Assembly: GCF_004793765.1 (NCBI RefSeq)
Contig: NZ_SRYM01000014.1
Span: 1 to 64,000, forward strand
Reading direction: 5' to 3'
Length of the DNA: 64,000 nucleotides
Source: Parabacteroides distasonis
GTDB lineage: Bacteria; Bacteroidota; Bacteroidia; Bacteroidales; Tannerellaceae
Below are positions 34,406 through 45,016 of this stretch, in pieces (positions within the stretch are counted from its first letter, which is position 1; each line of letters begins with the position of its first letter). The notes under the pieces were generated by a model. It had not been told where the DNA came from, did no database searches, and worked only from the letters and a program-made list of their open reading frames with translations. A program made the position numbers and the translations under genes.

Positions 34406-35746
34406 TTAATAAGCGGCAACAGAGCCTGTACGGCCTTTAATTCTTCCTGACTTCAACAAACCGTCATAATGACGCATTAACAAATGACTTTCAACTTGTT
34501 GCAATGTATCCAACACCACACCAACCAAAATCAACAAAGATGTACCACCAAAGAATTGGGAGAACTCCATACTTACACCGGCAATTCTAGCGAAAGCAGG
34601 CATAATAGCAACCAACGCAAGGAAAAAAGCACCCGGCAAAGTAATACGATCCATTATGGTATCCAAATAGTCTTTGGTATTCTTACCCGGCTTTACACCC
34701 GGAATAAAACCATTGTTTCTCTTCAAATCATCTGACATCTGAGTCGGATTGATCGTGATAGCCGTATAGAAATACGTAAACAGGATAATCAACACCGCAA
34801 ATACGAAGTTATACCAGAATCCCGTATTATCCATGAAAGCAGCCCAAAAACCACTCTGCTCGCCTGTACTAGAGAAACCAACAATAGAGATAGGAATAAA
34901 CATAATCGCCTGAGCGAAGATGATAGGCATTACATTAGCAGCATTAACCTTTAACGGAATATACTGACGTGCACCACCATATTGCTTATTTCCGATAATT
35001 CTTTTCGCATATTGCACGGGCACCTTACGAGTACCTTGTACCAATAAGATAGCACCCGCAATAACAAGCAAAAGGAACAACATCTCAAACAAAAACATAA
35101 CCAAGCCACCAGTTTTCTCACTTGTTCTAGAAACAAATTCCTGAAACAAAGAATGCGGCAGACGGGCTATAATACCAACTAAAATGATAAATGAAATACC
35201 ATTTCCAACACCTTTATCTGTAATTCTTTCACCTAGCCATAAGATAAACATACTTCCCGCAGCCAAGATGATCGTAGATGAGATCGTAAACCAAATACCA
35301 CCCGGTAAAGCAGCACCAGCAGACTTAAGCTGAACGCTCAAATTCACCAAGTAAGTAGGACCTTGGAATAATAAAATCGCTATCGTCAAGTAACGAGTCC
35401 ACTGATTGATTTTTCTACGGCCACTCTCACCCTCTCTCTGTAATTTTTGAAAAGAAGGAACCGCAATGGCTAACAACTGCATAACAATTGAAGCGGAGAT
35501 ATATGGCATAATTCCTAACGCAAAAATAGATGCGTTAGAAAAGGCTCCACCTGAGAACATATCCAACAGTGCAAGCAATCCGCCTCTTGTCTGCTCCTGT
35601 AAAGCGGTCAACGCTTTGGGATCGATACCCGGAAGCACTACATACGTACCAAAACGGTATATAGCCACCAATAAAAGAGTGGTGAGGATCCGATTTCTCA
35701 GATCCTCAATCTTCCAGATATTCTTGATTGTTTCAACAGCTCTCAT
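34406..35746 (-). CDS. secY: Protein translocase subunit SecY
   Basis: The 446-residue protein forms the protein-conducting channel of the inner membrane with SecE and SecG. About ten membrane helices are visible, with the plug region near LLDMFSGGAFSNASIFALG and the family signatures GIMPYISASIVMQLL and FIPGVKPGKNTKDYLD. The end is GRIKGRTGSVAAY. It follows rplO by 3 bp and ends 4 bp before map. Confidence 0.97.
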   Translation of the reverse strand: MRAVETIKNIWKIEDLRNRILTTLLLVAIYRFGTYVVLPGIDPKALTALQEQTRGGLLALLDMFSGGAFSNASIFALGIMPYISASIVMQLLAIAVPSFQKLQREGESGRRKINQWTRYLTIAILLFQGPTYLVNLSVQLKSAGAALPGGIWFTISSTIILAAGSMFILWLGERITDKGVGNGISFIILVGIIARLPHSLFQEFVSRTSEKTGGLVMFLFEMLFLLLVIAGAILLVQGTRKVPVQYAKRIIGNKQYGGARQYIPLKVNAANVMPIIFAQAIMFIPISIVGFSSTGEQSGFWAAFMDNTGFWYNFVFAVLIILFTYFYTAITINPTQMSDDLKRNNGFIPGVKPGKNTKDYLDTIMDRITLPGAFFLALVAIMPAFARIAGVSMEFSQFFGGTSLLILVGVVLDTLQQVESHLLMRHYDGLLKSGRIKGRTGSVAAY

Positions 35747-35749
35747 GAC

Positions 35750-36196
35750 TTAGAGTTTAACAACTGTTCCACCTACGGCTTGGATAGCTGCCTCCGCACT
35801 CTTAGAAAAAGCGTGAGCCTCGACCTCTAACTTAGCGGTCAAGCTACCGTTACCAAGAATTTTAACCATTTGAGAAGAAGAGATGAAACCAGCCTCCATC
35901 AATTCATTAATACCAATCTTAATCAATTGCTTAGCCTCAGCCATTTGTTGCAAGGTATCGATATTAATAGCTTTATATTCCACACGGTTAATATTCTTGA
36001 AACCGAATTTAGGCAAACGTCTTTGAATAGGCATCTGACCACCTTCGAAACCAATCTTGTTCTTGTAGCCAGATCTTGATTTGGCTCCTTTATGACCTCT
36101 TGTTGAAGTTCCGCCTAATCCAGATCCCGGACCACGTCCGATTCTTTTTCTGGTCTTGGTAGATCCTTCAGCCGGTTTTAAATTTGATAAATTCAT
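35750..36196 (-). CDS. rplO: 50S ribosomal protein L15
   Basis: The 148-residue L15 begins MNLSNLKPAEGSTKTRKRIG, followed by the glycine-rich RGPGSGLGGTSTRGHKGAKS and GYKNKIGFEGGQMPIQRRLP. The second half is a globular RNA-binding domain ending GGTVVKL. It is standard in size and sits between rpmD and secY. Confidence 0.98.
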   Translation of the reverse strand: MNLSNLKPAEGSTKTRKRIGRGPGSGLGGTSTRGHKGAKSRSGYKNKIGFEGGQMPIQRRLPKFGFKNINRVEYKAINIDTLQQMAEAKQLIKIGINELMEAGFISSSQMVKILGNGSLTAKLEVEAHAFSKSAEAAIQAVGGTVVKL

Positions 36197-36225
36197 ATCG
36201 TATAATTTATTTTTTCAACCAATTA

Positions 36226-36402
36226 TTACTTTACTACAGAAACCAAATGTTTCACTTTCTCAACCATACCTAAGATCGCCGGATTAGCTTCATGCTCTAC
36301 AATCTGGTTCATCTTTCTCAGCCCTAGTGCGTCAAGCGTTCTCTTTTGGTCTTTCGGGCATTTAATTCTACTTTTAACTTGCTTTACTTTAATAGTCGCC
36401 AT
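36226..36402 (-). CDS. rpmD: 50S ribosomal protein L30
   Basis: The 58-residue L30 reads [40 protein letters not shown] and ends [13 protein letters not shown]. The family signature around [12 protein letters not shown] is clear. It lies between rpsE and rplO, 16 bp and 29 bp away. Confidence 0.97.
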   Translation of the reverse strand: MATIKVKQVKSRIKCPKDQKRTLDALGLRKMNQIVEHEANPAILGMVEKVKHLVSVVK

Positions 36403-36418
36403 AATTTATCCTCCCTAA

Positions 36419-36937
36419 TTAACCTCTAAATACTTTTTCAACAGCAACACCTCTGTTCTGAGCAACATCGAACGGGCTTCGCAACTCACCTAGCGCAGCA
36501 ATAGTAGCCTTCACCAAGTTATGAGGGTTAGAAGAACCTTTAGATTTTGCCAAAACGTCTGTAATACCTACGCTCTCCAATACAGCACGCATAGCACCAC
36601 CAGCCTTAACACCGGTACCATGAGATGCTGGTCTAATCAGCACCTGAGCACCACCAAATTTAGCTAACTGTTCGTGAGGGATCGTACCTTTGTGTACCGG
36701 TACCTTGATCAAGTTCTTCTTAGCAGCTTCTACACCTTTAGCGATAGCTGTCGTTACCTCACCGGCTTTACCTAATCCCCAGCCAACAATACCATCCTCA
36801 TTTCCTACTACAACGATAGCAGCAAAACTGAATGTACGTCCACCTTTTGTAACCTTAGTTACACGGTTGATTGCAACCAGTCTGTCCTTCAACTCTAAGT
36901 CGTTGGTCGATTTAACTCTATTATTTGCCATCTTCAT
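36419..36937 (-). CDS. rpsE: 30S ribosomal protein S5
   Basis: The 172-residue S5 helps tRNA selection and the 30S shoulder-body contact. Motifs are [60 protein letters not shown] and [20 protein letters not shown]. The ATG at 36937 overlaps the rplR stop in TAATG; a second ATG at 36931 is also possible. Confidence 0.98.
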
Positions 36938-37281
36938 TAAAATTTAAGGCCGCCGTTACGTGCAGCATCTGCTAATTCTTTAATTCTCCCGTGATACAAG
37001 TAACCATTACGGTCAAAAACCACTGTCTGAATGCCAGCTTCTTGAGCGTTCTTAGCTATCAATTCACCAACCTTAGCAGCGATCTCCTTTTTTGGAGCCT
37101 TAACATCTAATTTCAAAGATGAAGCAGCAGCTAAAGTCTTGCCTGTAGTATCATCTATCACCTGTGCGTAGATTTGCTTGTTGCTTCTAAACACAGTCAG
37201 GCGCGGACGCTCAGTAGTCCCTGAGATTTTGCCGCGTACGCCTGCTTTTATTTTTAATCTTCTTTCTAGCTTCGTTGTCAT
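36937..37281 (-). CDS. rplR: 50S ribosomal protein L18
   Basis: The 114-residue L18 binds 5S rRNA in the central protuberance. It shows [40 protein letters not shown] and [20 protein letters not shown]. The stop overlaps the rpsE start by one base, so translation is probably coupled. Confidence 0.98.
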
Positions 37282-37302
37282 GATAATTTCAGTTTACGTA
37301 GA

Positions 37303-37854
37303 TTACTTACCTGCTGACTTACCAGACTTTCTACGAATCTCTTCACCCACAAACTTAATACCCTTACCTTTATACGGTTCCGGCATTCTGAATGAACGGA
37401 TCTTCGCGCAAATCTGACCTAATAATTGTTTGTCAGCCGATTCAAGGATAATAAGAGGGTTCTTATTTCTCTCAGACTTCGTCTCAACTTTCACTTCCTT
37501 CGGCAACTGCATATAGATATTGTGAGTATAACCTAAAGAAAGATCCAATAACTGACCTGTATTTGAAACACGGTAACCAACGCCTACTAACTCAAGCTCC
37601 TTCTTGTATCCCTCTGAACAACCAACAACCATGTTGTTGATCAAAGAGCGATATAAACCGTGTAACGCACGATGATTCTTATCATCAGTCGGTCTTGTTA
37701 AATGGATAACTCCGTCTTCCAAAGTAACGTTAATATCAGGATTCACTTCCTGTACAAGTTCACCTTTAGGGCCTTTAACTGTTACTACACTATCCTTAAT
37801 TGTAACTGTAACACCAGCCGGTACATGAATTGGTAATTTTCCTATTCTTGACAT
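37303..37854 (-). CDS. rplF: 50S ribosomal protein L6
   Basis: The 183-residue L6 has two related RNA-binding domains near the factor-binding site. It starts MSRIGKLPIHVPAGVTVTIK and carries the signature PEPYKGKGIKFVGEEIRRKS at the end. Spacing to rpsH is 16 bp and to rplR 21 bp. Confidence 0.98.
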   Translation of the reverse strand: MSRIGKLPIHVPAGVTVTIKDSVVTVKGPKGELVQEVNPDINVTLEDGVIHLTRPTDDKNHRALHGLYRSLINNMVVGCSEGYKKELELVGVGYRVSNTGQLLDLSLGYTHNIYMQLPKEVKVETKSERNKNPLIILESADKQLLGQICAKIRSFRMPEPYKGKGIKFVGEEIRRKSGKSAGK

Positions 37855-37870
37855 TCTTCTTCCCTCCTAA

Positions 37871-38266
37871 TTAATAAACGTAACATAATACCTCGCCACC
37901 GATCTTCAGATCGCGGGCCTCTTTGTCAGTCATCACACCTTTAGAAGTAGAAAGAACGGCAATACCTAAACCATTCAATACTCTTGGCATTTCTTTGTAA
38001 CCAGTGTACTTACGCAAACCAGGCGTAGAAACTCTCTCTAGTTTCTTAATCGCATTAACTTTGTTTACCAGGTCATACTTCAAGGCAATCTTGATCGTAC
38101 CTTGAGGACCATCCTCTACAAACTTAAAATTAAGAATGTAGCCCTTGTCGAAAAGGATCTTAGTGATCTCTTTCTTTAAATTTGACGCCGGCACCTCAAC
38201 AACTCTGTGCTTCGCTTTAATTGCATTACGCAATCTTGTCAAATAATCTGCAATAGGATCTGTCAT
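37871..38266 (-). CDS. rpsH: 30S ribosomal protein S8
   Basis: The 131-residue S8 binds helix 21 of 16S rRNA and in E. coli represses the spc operon. It starts MTDPIADYLTRLRNAIKAKH and ends with the signature VLSTSKGVMTDKEARDLKIG followed by GEVLCYVY. It follows rpsN with 58 bp between them. Confidence 0.98.
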   Translation of the reverse strand: MTDPIADYLTRLRNAIKAKHRVVEVPASNLKKEITKILFDKGYILNFKFVEDGPQGTIKIALKYDLVNKVNAIKKLERVSTPGLRKYTGYKEMPRVLNGLGIAVLSTSKGVMTDKEARDLKIGGEVLCYVY

Positions 38267-38324
38267 ATAAATAATTAATTAAATTGATCCGGCCACCCGG
38301 ACAATATTTAAACTAAAAAAACTC

Positions 38325-38594
38325 TTACCAACTTGCTTTCTTCACACCCGGGATTAAACCATTAGATGCCATTTCACGCAATTGGATACGAGAAATACCG
38401 AACTGGCGTACATACCCTTTCGGACGTCCTGTAATCTTACAACGGTTGTGCAAACGTACAGGAGAAGCATTTTTAGGTAAAGCCTGCAAAGCCTCATAGT
38501 TACCTTCTGCCTTAAGCTGAGCTCTTTTAGCGGCATACTTAGCAACAAGCTTTGCTCTTTTAACCTCACGGGCCTTCATTGATTCCTTAGCCAT
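38325..38594 (-). CDS. rpsN: 30S ribosomal protein S14
   Basis: The 89-residue S14 is the longer zinc-free type, lacking the CxxC pairs of the 61-residue zinc form. It shows [40 protein letters not shown] and [20 protein letters not shown], ending PGVKKASW. It lies 6 bp after rplE. Confidence 0.98.
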   Translation of the reverse strand: MAKESMKAREVKRAKLVAKYAAKRAQLKAEGNYEALQALPKNASPVRLHNRCKITGRPKGYVRQFGISRIQLREMASNGLIPGVKKASW

Positions 38595-38600
38595 AACTAC

Positions 38601-39158
38601 TTAGTCTTTTTTTCCGTTTTTAAAAGGCAATCCAAATTCTCTCAAAAGAGCATAACCTTCTTCATCTGTTTTCGCAGAGGTCACAAAGGTAATATTCATT
38701 CCCAATATTTTGGTAATATTATCGATATTTATTTCAGGAAAAATGATTTGTTCCTGAATACCGAGTGTATAATTGCCTCTTCCGTCTAACTTACTCTCAA
38801 TTCCCTTGAAGTCGCGGATACGAGGAAGAGCGATACGAACAAGTCTCTCTAAGAACTCGTACATCTGCTCACGACGCAATGTCACCATCACACCGATCGG
38901 CATCTTCTTACGCAACTTGAAATTTGAAATATCCTTTTTAGATACAGTAGCAACAGCTTTTTGACCAGTGATCGCAGACAACTCGCTGATAGCGATATCG
39001 ATGATCTTCTTATCAGCCGTAGCCATACCTAACCCCTGATTAATCACGATTTTCTTCAAAACAGGTACCTGCATCACGGATTTGTAACCGAACTCCTTCG
39101 TTAAGGCAGGAACAATTCTGTCTTGGTATTCTTTCTTAAGACTGGCAGTATTGCTCAT
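38601..39158 (-). CDS. rplE: 50S ribosomal protein L5
   Basis: The 185-residue L5 binds 5S rRNA and the P-site tRNA. ATG 39158 overlaps the rplX stop in TGATG; a GTG one codon upstream is less likely. Family motifs are [40 protein letters not shown] and [20 protein letters not shown]. Confidence 0.97.
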   Translation of the reverse strand: MSNTASLKKEYQDRIVPALTKEFGYKSVMQVPVLKKIVINQGLGMATADKKIIDIAISELSAITGQKAVATVSKKDISNFKLRKKMPIGVMVTLRREQMYEFLERLVRIALPRIRDFKGIESKLDGRGNYTLGIQEQIIFPEINIDNITKILGMNITFVTSAKTDEEGYALLREFGLPFKNGKKD

Positions 39159-39478
39159 CACTTAATTTCCTCCCCTGATTTTTTAGAATAACGCACTAAA
39201 GCACCCTTATCATTCAACTTACGGCCAATACGTGTAGCTTTACCAGATTTTGGGTCAACCACGTTAAGGTTAGAAAGATGAATAGGAGCTTCCTTCTTTT
39301 CGATTCCTCCTTGAGGATTCTTCGCATTAGGCTTGGTATGCTTTGATACCACATTAATACCCTCGACAATCGCACGATTATCTTTTACAAGTACCTGTAA
39401 AACACGCCCTGTCTTCCCCTTGTCCTCGCCGGCATTAACAAATACTATATCGCCTTTTTTGATATGTAACTTACTCAT
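39158..39478 (-). CDS. rplX: 50S ribosomal protein L24
   Basis: The 106-residue L24 starts large-subunit assembly and carries a KOW motif ([20 protein letters not shown]). It then reads [20 protein letters not shown] and [23 protein letters not shown] 39478 ([10 protein letters not shown]) is chosen; a longer frame from 39526 would overlap rplN. Its stop overlaps the rplE start by one base. Confidence 0.97.
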   Translation of the reverse strand: MSKLHIKKGDIVFVNAGEDKGKTGRVLQVLVKDNRAIVEGINVVSKHTKPNAKNPQGGIEKKEAPIHLSNLNVVDPKSGKATRIGRKLNDKGALVRYSKKSGEEIK

Positions 39479-39497
39479 TACTTTAAATTTTACGAGA

Positions 39498-39863
39498 TTA
39501 AAGCACTTCAGGTGCAAGTGATACAATTTTCATGTTTGTTGCACGAAGCTCTCTGGCAACCGGACCGAAAATACGGCTACCACGGATATCGCCACCAGCA
39601 TTCAATAATACACAAGCATTGTCATCGAAACGGATATAAGAACCATCCGGACGGCGGATCTCTTTCTTAGTACGAACGATGATAGCCTTAGAAACAGCCC
39701 CCTTCTTAACGTCACTAGCCGGGATTACACTCTTGATTGCTACTACGATCACATCTCCTACAGTGGCATAACGCTTTCTCGTACCGCCCAAAACACGGAT
39801 ACACAAAGCTTCCTTAGCTCCACTGTTATCTGCTACTACTAGTCTTGATTCTTGTTGTATCAT
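39498..39863 (-). CDS. rplN: 50S ribosomal protein L14
   Basis: The 121-residue L14 is at the subunit interface. It reads [40 protein letters not shown] and ends [15 protein letters not shown]. Length is standard. It starts 1 bp after the rpsQ stop. Confidence 0.98.
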   Translation of the reverse strand: MIQQESRLVVADNSGAKEALCIRVLGGTRKRYATVGDVIVVAIKSVIPASDVKKGAVSKAIIVRTKKEIRRPDGSYIRFDDNACVLLNAGGDIRGSRIFGPVARELRATNMKIVSLAPEVL

Positions 39864-39864
39864 C

Positions 39865-40122
39865 TTACTTAGCCCTTTCGATTATTTGAACTAATCTCCA
39901 TCTTTTAGTCTTGCTCAAAGGACGAGTCTCCATAATCTTTACGGTATCGCCAATGTTGCATTCATTATTTTCGTCGTGAGCATGATATTTCTTCGTCTTA
40001 CTAACGAACTTTCCATAAATGGGGTGCTTTTCCTTCCATTTAATGGCAACCGTGATGCTTTTATCCATCTTATTGCTCGTTACCACGCCCGTTCTCTCTT
40101 TTCTTAAATTTCTAGTTTCCAT
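39865..40122 (-). CDS. rpsQ: 30S ribosomal protein S17
   Basis: The 85-residue OB-fold protein S17 reads [40 protein letters not shown] and [23 protein letters not shown] 40122 is used; a TTG 9 bases upstream lies next to the rpmC stop and is less likely. It follows rpmC by 9 bp. Confidence 0.97.
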   Translation of the reverse strand: METRNLRKERTGVVTSNKMDKSITVAIKWKEKHPIYGKFVSKTKKYHAHDENNECNIGDTVKIMETRPLSKTKRWRLVQIIERAK

Positions 40123-40131
40123 CAGGCTCAA

Positions 40132-40329
40132 TTATTTGTTGTTAAGTTCTCTCTGGCGCAATTCTGTTTTCATGCGCGCAATCAATCTGCGTTGCTGTTT
40201 AATCTGAGAAGGATTATCCATAGGCGAGATGCTATGGTTAATCTTCTTCTGATCATAGGCCGCAACCTCTGCATCTACTCTCTCTAGCAACTCTTTCGTG
40301 CTTAGTTCTCTAATTTCTGCAATTTTCAT
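40132..40329 (-). CDS. rpmC: 50S ribosomal protein L29
   Basis: The 65-residue two-helix L29 lies near the exit tunnel, where it helps dock trigger factor and SRP. It reads MKIAEIRELSTKELLERVDA and ends IARMKTELRQRELNNK with the usual signature KQQRRLIARMKT. It is 5 bp after rplP. Confidence 0.97.
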   Translation of the reverse strand: MKIAEIRELSTKELLERVDAEVAAYDQKKINHSISPMDNPSQIKQQRRLIARMKTELRQRELNNK

Positions 40330-40334
40330 AACAA

Positions 40335-40769
40335 TTACGCATTTTGATTTTGCATGTCATAATCACGTCTCACAACAAACTTGGTTGTAACCGGAAGTTT
40401 TTGTGCGGCAAGGCGCAACGCTTCCTTAGCGATATCAAAGGAAACACCTTCGATCTCGAAAATCAAACGACCCGGAGTAACAGGCGCAACAAATCCCTCG
40501 GGATTACCTTTACCTTTACCCATACGAACCTCTGCTGGCTTCTTCGTGATTGGCTTATCCGGGAAGATACGAACCCAAACCTGACCCTGACGTTGCATAT
40601 AACGTGTAACAGCAATACGGGCTGCCTCGATCTGACGACCGGTAATCCATTTATTCTCTAATGACTTTATTCCAAAAGAACCGAAGGCCAGCTGGTTGCC
40701 ACGTTGAGCTTCGCCCTTCATGCGACCTTTCTGCTGTCTTCTGAACTTGGTTTTCTTTGGTTGTAACAT
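40335..40769 (-). CDS. rplP: 50S ribosomal protein L16
   Basis: The 144-residue L16 lies at the A-site side of the large subunit. It shows [60 protein letters not shown] and the signature [20 protein letters not shown]. It is 20 bp after rpsC. Confidence 0.98.
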   Translation of the reverse strand: MLQPKKTKFRRQQKGRMKGEAQRGNQLAFGSFGIKSLENKWITGRQIEAARIAVTRYMQRQGQVWVRIFPDKPITKKPAEVRMGKGKGNPEGFVAPVTPGRLIFEIEGVSFDIAKEALRLAAQKLPVTTKFVVRRDYDMQNQNA

Positions 40770-40789
40770 CTCTACTTAAATTCTAACGT

Positions 40790-41524
40790 TTAACGATTAG
40801 CTCTTTTTCTCTTGAAGTTCTTGTCTCTGTTGCCACCGGCATTGTCGTTTCTACGGCCTGTTTCCTTGGTAGCAGTGAAAGCAGGAGCAAGATCGCGCTT
40901 GCCATAAACCTCACCACGGCAGATCCAAACCTTCACACCCAGCAAACCTACTTTTGTCAAGGCCTCAGCCAAAGCATAGTCGATATCTGCTCTAAGAGTA
41001 TGCAACGGAGTTCTTCCTTCCTTATACATTTCCGAACGAGCCATTTCAGCACCATTCAAACGACCAGAGATTTGAATCTTTATACCCTCGGCACCCATTC
41101 TCATGGTAGAAGCGATAGCCATCTTCACTGCACGACGATATGCGATTTTACCTTCAAGCTGACGTGCGATGTTGTTTGCTACGATAACAGCGTCCAGTTC
41201 AGGTCTCTTCACCTCGAAGATGTTGATTTGCACCTCTTTATCTGTGATCTTCTTCAACTCTTCCTTCAACTTATCAACTTCCTGGCCACCCTTACCGATG
41301 ATGATACCCGGACGTGACGTACAAACAGTGATCGTGATCAACTTAAGCGTACGTTCAATAACGATACGAGATACACTAGCTTTTGCAAGACGGGCATTCA
41401 AATATTTACGGATTTTGCTATCTTCCAGCAAAGTATCCCCGTAATTCTTACCGCCATACCAATTGGAATCCCAACCACGGATAATTCCTAAACGATTACT
41501 AATCGGATTAACCTTTTGTCCCAT
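40790..41524 (-). CDS. rpsC: 30S ribosomal protein S3
   Basis: The 244-residue S3 is at the mRNA entry tunnel and has helicase function with S4. It has a KH domain ([20 protein letters not shown]) and the C-terminal signature [40 protein letters not shown] and IWICRG-type [16 protein letters not shown]. The tail is Arg/Asn-rich ([20 protein letters not shown]). It follows rplV by 7 bp. Confidence 0.98.
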   Translation of the reverse strand: MGQKVNPISNRLGIIRGWDSNWYGGKNYGDTLLEDSKIRKYLNARLAKASVSRIVIERTLKLITITVCTSRPGIIIGKGGQEVDKLKEELKKITDKEVQINIFEVKRPELDAVIVANNIARQLEGKIAYRRAVKMAIASTMRMGAEGIKIQISGRLNGAEMARSEMYKEGRTPLHTLRADIDYALAEALTKVGLLGVKVWICRGEVYGKRDLAPAFTATKETGRRNDNAGGNRDKNFKRKRANR

Positions 41525-41531
41525 CTACAAA

Positions 41532-41942
41532 TTAATTTTGACTATCGTTTTTACTAAGTGTATCAACAAACAGAGTTACGTGGTTCGAGCGTTTACGAAT
41601 TCTGTAACCTCTTCCTTGAGGAGCCGGACGCATTCTCTTCAACGTAGTAGCGCAATCAACGCTGATTGAAGATACGCACAACTCTCCTGCTTCTGCTTTA
41701 CGTTCATTTTTCTGTTCCCAGTTTGCGATTGCTGAACGAAGCAATTTTTCTACTCTTGCTGCAGCTTCCTTATTAGAAAACTTCAAAACACCAAGCGCAC
41801 GGAATACTTCCATACCGCGAATCATGTCTGCTACCAAACGCATCTTACGAGGAGAGGTAGGAACATTGTTCAACTTTGCGAAATACATGGTCTTTTGGGC
41901 TTCTTTTCTTGCTTCAGCTGATATTCTTTTTCTAGCACCCAT
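41532..41942 (-). CDS. rplV: 50S ribosomal protein L22
   Basis: The 136-residue L22 lines the exit tunnel. It shows [40 protein letters not shown] and the signature [20 protein letters not shown] with its long beta-hairpin. It is 52 bp after rpsS. Confidence 0.98.
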   Translation of the reverse strand: MGARKRISAEARKEAQKTMYFAKLNNVPTSPRKMRLVADMIRGMEVFRALGVLKFSNKEAAARVEKLLRSAIANWEQKNERKAEAGELCVSSISVDCATTLKRMRPAPQGRGYRIRKRSNHVTLFVDTLSKNDSQN

Positions 41943-41994
41943 TTTATTCGATTCTTTTTATTTTCAGATTCCTGAATTCCTGTTACTACCGATA

Positions 41995-42264
41995 TTATTT
42001 CTTCTTGTTACCGGCGTGACCGCGGAAAGTACGTGTCGGAGAGAATTCTCCCAACTTGTGACCTACCATATTCTCGGTTACGAAAACAGGAATAAATTTA
42101 TTTCCATTATGAACTGCAATAGTATGGCCTACGAAATCAGGCGAAATCATTGAAGCTCTTGCCCATGTCTTAACTACGGCTTTCTTTCCTGACTCATTCA
42201 TAGCCAGAACTTTCTTCTCAAGCTTTACATTAATATACGGGCCTTTTTTTAGCGAACGACTCAT
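41995..42264 (-). CDS. rpsS: 30S ribosomal protein S19
   Basis: The 89-residue S19 is in the 30S head and contacts tRNA and S13. It reads [40 protein letters not shown] and ends with [20 protein letters not shown]. It follows rplB by 20 bp. Confidence 0.98.
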   Translation of the reverse strand: MSRSLKKGPYINVKLEKKVLAMNESGKKAVVKTWARASMISPDFVGHTIAVHNGNKFIPVFVTENMVGHKLGEFSPTRTFRGHAGNKKK

Positions 42265-42284
42265 AGTTTACTTAATTAATCAGA

Positions 42285-43109
42285 TTATTTCTTTCTTCTT
42301 TCAATAATATACTTTGAAGAATGCTTCTTAGGAGCTCTAGTCTTCAAGCCCTTAGCATATAAGCCATTACGGGATCTAGGATGACCTCCGGAAGAACGAC
42401 CTTCACCACCACCCATCGGGTGATCAACCGGGTTCATAACAACACCACGGTTATGAGGACGACGACCTAACCATCTAGAGCGACCGGCCTTACCTGATTT
42501 TTCAAGAGCATGGTCTGAGTTGCCAACTGCGCCAATTGTAGCCTTACAAGCCGCAAGAATCTTTCTAGTTTCACCAGAAGGCATCTTAATAATCGCATAA
42601 GCGCCTTCCTTTGAAGTCAGCTGAGCGAATGCACCTGCGGAACGTACCATTTTGGCACCCTGTCCAGGACGAAGCTCAATATTGTGAATAATAGTACCAA
42701 CGGGAATATTTGCCATAGGCAAAGTATTACCTACCTCAGGAGCGGCATCACTACCTGAAACCACTGTTTGGCCAACTTCCAATCCGTTCGGAGCGATGAT
42801 ATAGCTCTTTGCTCCGTCCGCATAATACAACAAAGCGATACGAGATGAACGGTTAGGATCATACTCGATAGACTTTACTGTCGCAGGAATGCCATCTTTG
42901 TTTCTCTTGAAATCGATAATTCTGTACTTTTGTTTGTGACCGCCACCGATATAACGCATTGTCATCTTACCAGTGTTGTTACGACCACCTGTACTCTTCT
43001 TACCTACTACAAGAGACTTCTCTGGTGTACTTGCAGTGATTTTATCAAATGCACCAATAACTTTGTGTCTCTGCCCCGGTGTCGTGGGCTTTAATTTACG
43101 TATTCCCAT
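42285..43109 (-). CDS. rplB: 50S ribosomal protein L2
   Basis: The 274-residue L2 is one of the largest 23S rRNA binders and is needed for peptidyl transfer. It shows [29 protein letters not shown]-like [40 protein letters not shown] and the conserved loop [20 protein letters not shown] containing the catalytic-site His. It follows rplW by 8 bp. Confidence 0.98.
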   Translation of the reverse strand: MGIRKLKPTTPGQRHKVIGAFDKITASTPEKSLVVGKKSTGGRNNTGKMTMRYIGGGHKQKYRIIDFKRNKDGIPATVKSIEYDPNRSSRIALLYYADGAKSYIIAPNGLEVGQTVVSGSDAAPEVGNTLPMANIPVGTIIHNIELRPGQGAKMVRSAGAFAQLTSKEGAYAIIKMPSGETRKILAACKATIGAVGNSDHALEKSGKAGRSRWLGRRPHNRGVVMNPVDHPMGGGEGRSSGGHPRSRNGLYAKGLKTRAPKKHSSKYIIERRKK

Positions 43110-43117
43110 TTCTCTTT

Positions 43118-43411
43118 TTAGATATTACTAAAGAAATCAATTGTTTCTCCTTCTTTCAACGTTACGATCGCTTTCTTGAAAGCAGCTTGCTTGCCGTTGA
43201 TGATACCAGATTTCGTATAACGGCTTTTACGCTTTCCAGAGTAGTTGATGGTGTTAACATCAACTACTGTAACACTGTACATGTCCTCTACAGCTTTCTT
43301 AATCTCCAATTTGTTGGCATCAGGAGAAACACGAAAACCATAGCGATTCGGAAATTTCTCTGTGATCGCTGTTTGTTTCTCAGTTACTATAGGCTTAATA
43401 ATAATTCCCAT
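43118..43411 (-). CDS. rplW: 50S ribosomal protein L23
   Basis: The 97-residue L23 lies at the exit of the tunnel and is the main docking point for trigger factor and SRP. It starts [20 protein letters not shown] and has [20 protein letters not shown] and [20 protein letters not shown]. It follows rplD by 11 bp. Confidence 0.97.
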   Translation of the reverse strand: MGIIIKPIVTEKQTAITEKFPNRYGFRVSPDANKLEIKKAVEDMYSVTVVDVNTINYSGKRKSRYTKSGIINGKQAAFKKAIVTLKEGETIDFFSNI

Positions 43412-43422
43412 TATTCTACTCC

Positions 43423-44052
43423 TTATGCTTTAAAATTTTGTTCAACAACAGCGACTGAACTTTCCGTCAAAACCAAATTAACAGCGTTTAACACAGCATA
43501 TGTATTTAGTTCAGAAGCAGTTATCACACTTGCCTTCTCTAAATTTCGAGCGGACAAATATACTAAATTATTCTTCTCCGGTAAAACCATAAGTAACTTT
43601 TTATCAGCCACTTTCAGGTTTTTAGCAATTGTTATAAATTCTTTAGTCTTAGGAGCTTCCATCGTGAAATCCTCTACGACAACAATCGCATTGTTCTTTG
43701 CCTTGTAGCTCAATGCTGACTTACGAGCCAAAGATTTTACTTTCTTGTTCAGCTTGAACTCATAATCACGAGGCTTCGGACCGAATACACGGCCACCACC
43801 AACCAACACCGGAGAGTTGATATCACCACGACGTGCGCCACCGCCACCTTTCTGACGGATCAGCTTACGTGTACTACCAGATACCTCGCTTCTCTCTTTC
43901 GACTTATGTGTTCCCTGACGTTGATTTGCCAAATACTGCTTTACGTCCAAGTAAATAGCATGATCGTTGGGTTCAATGCCGAAGATCGCATCGTTCAAAG
44001 TTACCTTTCTTCCGGTATCTTCACCTTTAATATTAAATACGCTCAGTTCCAT
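43423..44052 (-). CDS. rplD: 50S ribosomal protein L4
   Basis: The 209-residue L4 reaches into the exit tunnel and in E. coli represses the S10 operon. It shows [20 protein letters not shown], the tunnel loop [20 protein letters not shown] with [20 protein letters not shown], and [20 protein letters not shown]. The ATG overlaps the rplC stop by one base. Confidence 0.98.
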   Translation of the reverse strand: MELSVFNIKGEDTGRKVTLNDAIFGIEPNDHAIYLDVKQYLANQRQGTHKSKERSEVSGSTRKLIRQKGGGGARRGDINSPVLVGGGRVFGPKPRDYEFKLNKKVKSLARKSALSYKAKNNAIVVVEDFTMEAPKTKEFITIAKNLKVADKKLLMVLPEKNNLVYLSARNLEKASVITASELNTYAVLNAVNLVLTESSVAVVEQNFKA

Positions 44053-44669
44053 TACTTTTCAATTAATAAGATTGAACCTTTTGCTCCTGGAACAGATCCC
44101 TTTACCAATAAAAGGTTGTGTTCCGGCATTACCTTGATCACTTGAAGGTTCTGAACGGTTACACGTTCGTTACCCATCTGGCCGCCCATTCGCATACCCT
44201 TGAATACTTTCGCAGGGTAAGAACAAGCACCGATAGAACCCGGCTTACGAGCACGGTTATGCTGACCGTGAGTAGTCTGACCTACACCACCAAAACCATG
44301 ACGTTTTACTACACCTTGGAAACCTTTACCCTTTGATGTACCCACTACATCCACGAAACCTGCGTCTTCCAAGAAGTCTACAGTGATCACGTCACCCAAC
44401 TTGTACTCAGTTTCGAAATTCTTGAACTCGGCCAAGTGTCTTTGAGGTGCTACACCGGCTTTCTTGAAGTGACCCATCTCAGGCTGTGTCGTGTGCTTCT
44501 CTTTCTTCTCTTGGAAACCCAACTGTACAGCTTCATAGCCATCTTTCTCCAAAGTCTTGATCTGTGTAACCACACAAGGACCCACTTCGATAACAGTGCA
44601 TGGAAGATTTTTTCCCTCGGCACTGAAAACGGATGTCATTCCGATTTTTTTTCCTAATAATCCTGGCAT
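44052..44669 (-). CDS. rplC: 50S ribosomal protein L3
   Basis: The 205-residue L3 starts [20 protein letters not shown] and carries [40 protein letters not shown] and [20 protein letters not shown], the loop that reaches the peptidyl-transferase centre. It follows rpsJ by 19 bp. Confidence 0.98.
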   Translation of the reverse strand: MPGLLGKKIGMTSVFSAEGKNLPCTVIEVGPCVVTQIKTLEKDGYEAVQLGFQEKKEKHTTQPEMGHFKKAGVAPQRHLAEFKNFETEYKLGDVITVDFLEDAGFVDVVGTSKGKGFQGVVKRHGFGGVGQTTHGQHNRARKPGSIGACSYPAKVFKGMRMGGQMGNERVTVQNLQVIKVMPEHNLLLVKGSVPGAKGSILLIEK

Positions 44670-44688
44670 TTCACTAATTGTTAAAAAC

Positions 44689-44994
44689 TTACACTTTAAT
44701 TTCTACTTCTACACCGCTAGGTAATTCTAGCTTCATCAAAGCATCAACTGTCTTCGCAGTTGAGCTATAGATATCGATTAATCTCTTATAAGAAGAGAGT
44801 TCGAACTGCTCACGAGATTTCTTGTTAACGAAAGTAGAGCGGTTCACTGTAAAGATACGTTTGTGCGTAGGAAGAGGTATAGGACCGCTAACGATAGCAC
44901 CTGTAGCCTTTACCGTCTTTACGATCTTCTCGGCAGACTTGTCTACCAGAGAATAATCGTAAGACTTCAATTTAATTCTGATCTTTTGGCTCAT
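44689..44994 (-). CDS. rpsJ: 30S ribosomal protein S10
   Basis: The 101-residue S10 is a 30S head protein and also the NusE antitermination partner of NusB. It reads [40 protein letters not shown] and ends SGVEVEIKV. It comes 22 bp after fusA; no tuf gene intervenes, unlike the E. coli order. Confidence 0.98.
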   Translation of the reverse strand: MSQKIRIKLKSYDYSLVDKSAEKIVKTVKATGAIVSGPIPLPTHKRIFTVNRSTFVNKKSREQFELSSYKRLIDIYSSTAKTVDALMKLELPSGVEVEIKV

Positions 44995-45016
44995 ATTTAT
45001 TATATGTTTCTAAATA

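Noticed and set aside
43079-43708. 209-codon open frame opposite rplD and rplW
   Set aside because: It covers two well-supported ribosomal genes in antisense and has no recognisable domain.
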